From assembly GCA_934254585.1 (NCBI GenBank), contig CAKQLF010000018.1, positions 1 to 6,670 of the forward strand: a DNA stretch of 6,670 nt. Reading direction: 5' to 3'. Both the position numbers and the translations under genes were made by a program. The notes under the pieces are model-generated. The model was not told the origin of the DNA. It saw only the letters and a program-made list of their open reading frames with translations, and did no database searches. The DNA is from an uncultured Alphaproteobacteria bacterium (lineage in GTDB: Bacteria; Pseudomonadota; Alphaproteobacteria; RF32; CAG-239). Shown piece by piece: positions 5,919 through 6,670 of the stretch (positions are counted from its first letter, which is position 1; every line of letters begins with the position of its first letter).

Positions 5919-6218
5919 ATAAATTAATTGTTATGTGTATTTTTAGAAAGTTTGTTACGAAAAATAAAATTAGGGGTAGGCCATAATGTCACTTTAGATA
6001 TTTAACCTTTAAATGACTGCCGATTGATTAATTAACTTAAGTTTAATTAAATTCTAGTATTCAGCTAGATTTTAGAGTATGCCGAGACCTCCACCCTTTT
6101 AGGATATATTAACTTATCCATTTTATTTGCCAGTTTCAAAAGAAATGAGTTTCCTGATGTTTATCAGCCTTATAATTCTTTCCTCCTCGCTTGTCAGCCT
6201 GGAGGTTTTCTTTTTTTT
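5919..6218 (+). ncRNA. Candidate structured small RNA or leader, about 300 nt
   Basis: A strong promoter ends just upstream and a T-rich terminator lies at 6182-6218. The stretch between has no convincing coding region but many local inverted repeats: TTAATTAA arms around CTTAAG (about 6027-6050), TCTAG/CTAGA (6053-6057, 6065-6069), GGATA/TATCC (6102-6106, 6115-6119), TTTC/GAAA (6134-6137, 6142-6145) and CTGAT/ATCAG (6154-6158, 6163-6167). GACCTCCA (6086-6093) can pair with TGGAGGTT (6200-6207), which would close a large domain. I do not see tmRNA, RNase P, SRP, 6S or a riboswitch that I know. It could be an independent sRNA, a leader controlling the downstream flavoprotein gene, or part of a repeat element. 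Confidence 0.5.
6182..6218 (+). terminator. Terminator or attenuator of the RNA candidate
   Basis: CCTCC (6182-6186) pairs with GGAGG (6201-6205) over a 14-nt loop, followed by TTTTC and eight T (6211-6218). The stem is short. The 3' arm can instead pair with GACCTCCA at 6086-6093, a longer helix that would also abut the T-run. Confidence 0.55.
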
Positions 6219-6308
6219 AAAAATTAACATCAAACCAATTTCATACTGGAAATATAAACTCTCGTGTGTTAGCATACAACAAAACTTAACGCTTAAACAT
6301 AATATAAA
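6219..6308 (+). other. AT-rich gap before the flavoprotein remnant
   Basis: No RNA gene or ribosome binding site is visible here. CATAAT at 6298-6303 lies at -10 distance from the ATG at 6309, so a leaderless transcript is conceivable, but there is no clear -35 box. Confidence 0.3.
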
Positions 6309-6494
6309 ATGAAACAACATACACAAAATCACTTCAAAAGCATAATTATTGGCGCGGGTGCCTCAGGTTTGATGTGCGCCGAACATATTTCCGATTCCGG
6401 AAGCGTGTTGATTCTAGAAAAACAGCCGCAAATTGCAGCTCAAGCTTGTAACTGTACAGGTAACACCTGCACGGTTGGTTGGAAATATTACTGA
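6309..6494 (+). pseudogene. 5' remnant of HI0933/BaiN-like FAD-dependent oxidoreductase
   Basis: The frame encodes 61 residues. Residues 11-38 are a clear FAD-binding Rossmann start: SIIIGAGASGLMCAE (GxGxxG at 15-20) and the second strand VLILEKQPQI, ending in the acidic residue that binds the ribose. In the HI0933/BaiN family this is followed by a G-K/R-K-L-L-x-S-G-G-G-R-C-N segment in a protein of about 400 residues. Here the sequence departs after about residue 43, and the frame stops inside the second repeat copy. The gene is therefore broken or fused to foreign sequence near 6436-6483. No AAGGAG-type site precedes the ATG, unlike most other genes here; a stop codon at 6300-6302 excludes a longer frame. 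Family assignment rests on the first 43 residues, so other two-dinucleotide-binding flavoproteins remain possible. Confidence 0.7.
6450..6476 (+). repeat. Inverted repeat at the flavoprotein break
   Basis: AACTGTACAGGT (6450-6461) and ACCTGCACGGTT (6465-6476) form a 12-position stem with one mismatch and one T-G pair over a 3-nt loop. The perfect palindrome CAAGCTTG (6441-6448) lies just before it. The structure falls exactly where the protein stops resembling its family and just before repeat copy B. Confidence 0.6.
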
Positions 6495-6670
6495 TTTTAT
6501 AAAAAAAGACAAAAAAATGAAAAAATACACAAAAAAACTATTGACAAAGTTTTTTTGTCCTGATATATAGGGTACATAAATTAATTGTTATGCGTATTTT
6601 TAGAAAGTTTGTTACGAAAAATAAAATTAGGGGTAGGCCATAATGTCACTTTAGATATTTAACCTTTAAA
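6484..6670 (+). repeat. Direct repeat, copy B (cut by the window edge)
   Basis: Matches 5825-6013 over its whole visible length, with two substitutions and two 1-nt poly(A) differences. It begins at AATATTACTG right after the broken flavoprotein sequence and still matches copy A at the last base, so its true end lies outside the window. Confidence 0.97.
6541..6569 (+). promoter_or_regulatory. Strong sigma70-type promoter, copy B
   Basis: TTGACA (6541-6546), a 17-nt spacer, then TATATA (6564-6569), identical to copy A, with the same 11-bp inverted repeat (6529-6539, 6548-6558). It would drive whatever follows the window. Confidence 0.85.

Larger units (their letters stand above)
5825..6013 (+). 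repeat. Direct repeat, copy A (about 187 nt)
   Basis: This segment, starting AATATTACTGATTTTATA, recurs at 6484-6670. Against copy B it differs by one extra A in each of two poly(A) runs (eight versus seven) and by two substitutions, G5917 versus A6574 and T5936 versus C6593. The sequences to the left of the two copies are unrelated. Copy A continues into the RNA candidate; how far the similarity runs is unknown because copy B is cut by the window edge. It contains a strong promoter and two dyads. Confidence 0.97.

Noticed and set aside
6123..6332. 69-codon minus-strand frame
   Set aside because: No start signal or family resemblance; it lies antisense to the RNA terminator and the start of the flavoprotein gene.
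6450..6483. Integron attC site
   Set aside because: The inverted repeat lacks the RYYYAAC and GTTRRRY core sites in the right positions.
5825..6670. CRISPR array or retron
   Set aside because: Only two long copies 659 bp apart, no short regular repeats or spacers, and no reverse transcriptase or Cas gene in the window.

Overview
The window reads as chromosomal DNA from an AT-rich bacterium, most likely an alphaproteobacterium. The evidence is the style of ribosomal protein S4 (long N-terminus with NLWG and GPGQHGQ, no zinc cysteines), a COG4976-type TPR-methyltransferase, and a YmdB-family phosphodiesterase. This placement is an inference from protein style, not from a search. Most complete genes carry a clear AAGGAG-type ribosome binding site 5-8 nt before the ATG.

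Layout. Positions 1-82 are an unexplained, more GC-rich edge. A tRNA-Pro(CGG) follows on the minus strand (115-191), with a promoter on one side and an intrinsic terminator on the other. Two minus-strand genes (318-851 and 901-1302) encode small secreted proteins of the Spy/CpxP 'LTxxQ' type. Divergent from them is a 10-TM EamA/DMT transporter (1406-2314), followed by ymdB (2365-3150) with its own good promoter. ymdB converges on a 579-residue TPR-methyltransferase gene (3147-4886, minus), and their stop codons overlap by 4 bp. Divergent from that gene is rpsD (5095-5709), which ends at a strong intrinsic terminator (5731-5758).

The unusual part is 5825-6670. A segment of about 187 nt occurs twice (5825-6013 and 6484-6670, the second cut by the window edge). 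The copies differ by two substitutions and two 1-nt poly(A) length changes. Each copy carries a near-ideal promoter (TTGACA, 17 nt, TATATA). Its -35 box sits in the loop of a perfect 11-bp inverted repeat, and a second dyad lies at the expected transcription start. From the first copy a non-coding, hairpin-rich stretch of about 300 nt runs to a T-rich terminator at 6182-6218. A 7-8 bp long-range pairing there competes with the terminator stem, as in an attenuator. Downstream is the 5' end of an HI0933/BaiN-like flavoprotein gene (6309-6494), broken after about 43 codons, and then the second repeat copy. Either a 659-bp tandem duplication or a dispersed RNA-bearing repeat next to a gene remnant would explain this. 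I do not recognise the RNA as a known family.

The core genes appear to be independent housekeeping units (translation, membrane transport, nucleotide hydrolysis, methyl transfer, envelope proteins) rather than one pathway. The repeat/RNA/flavoprotein locus is the only candidate for something undescribed.
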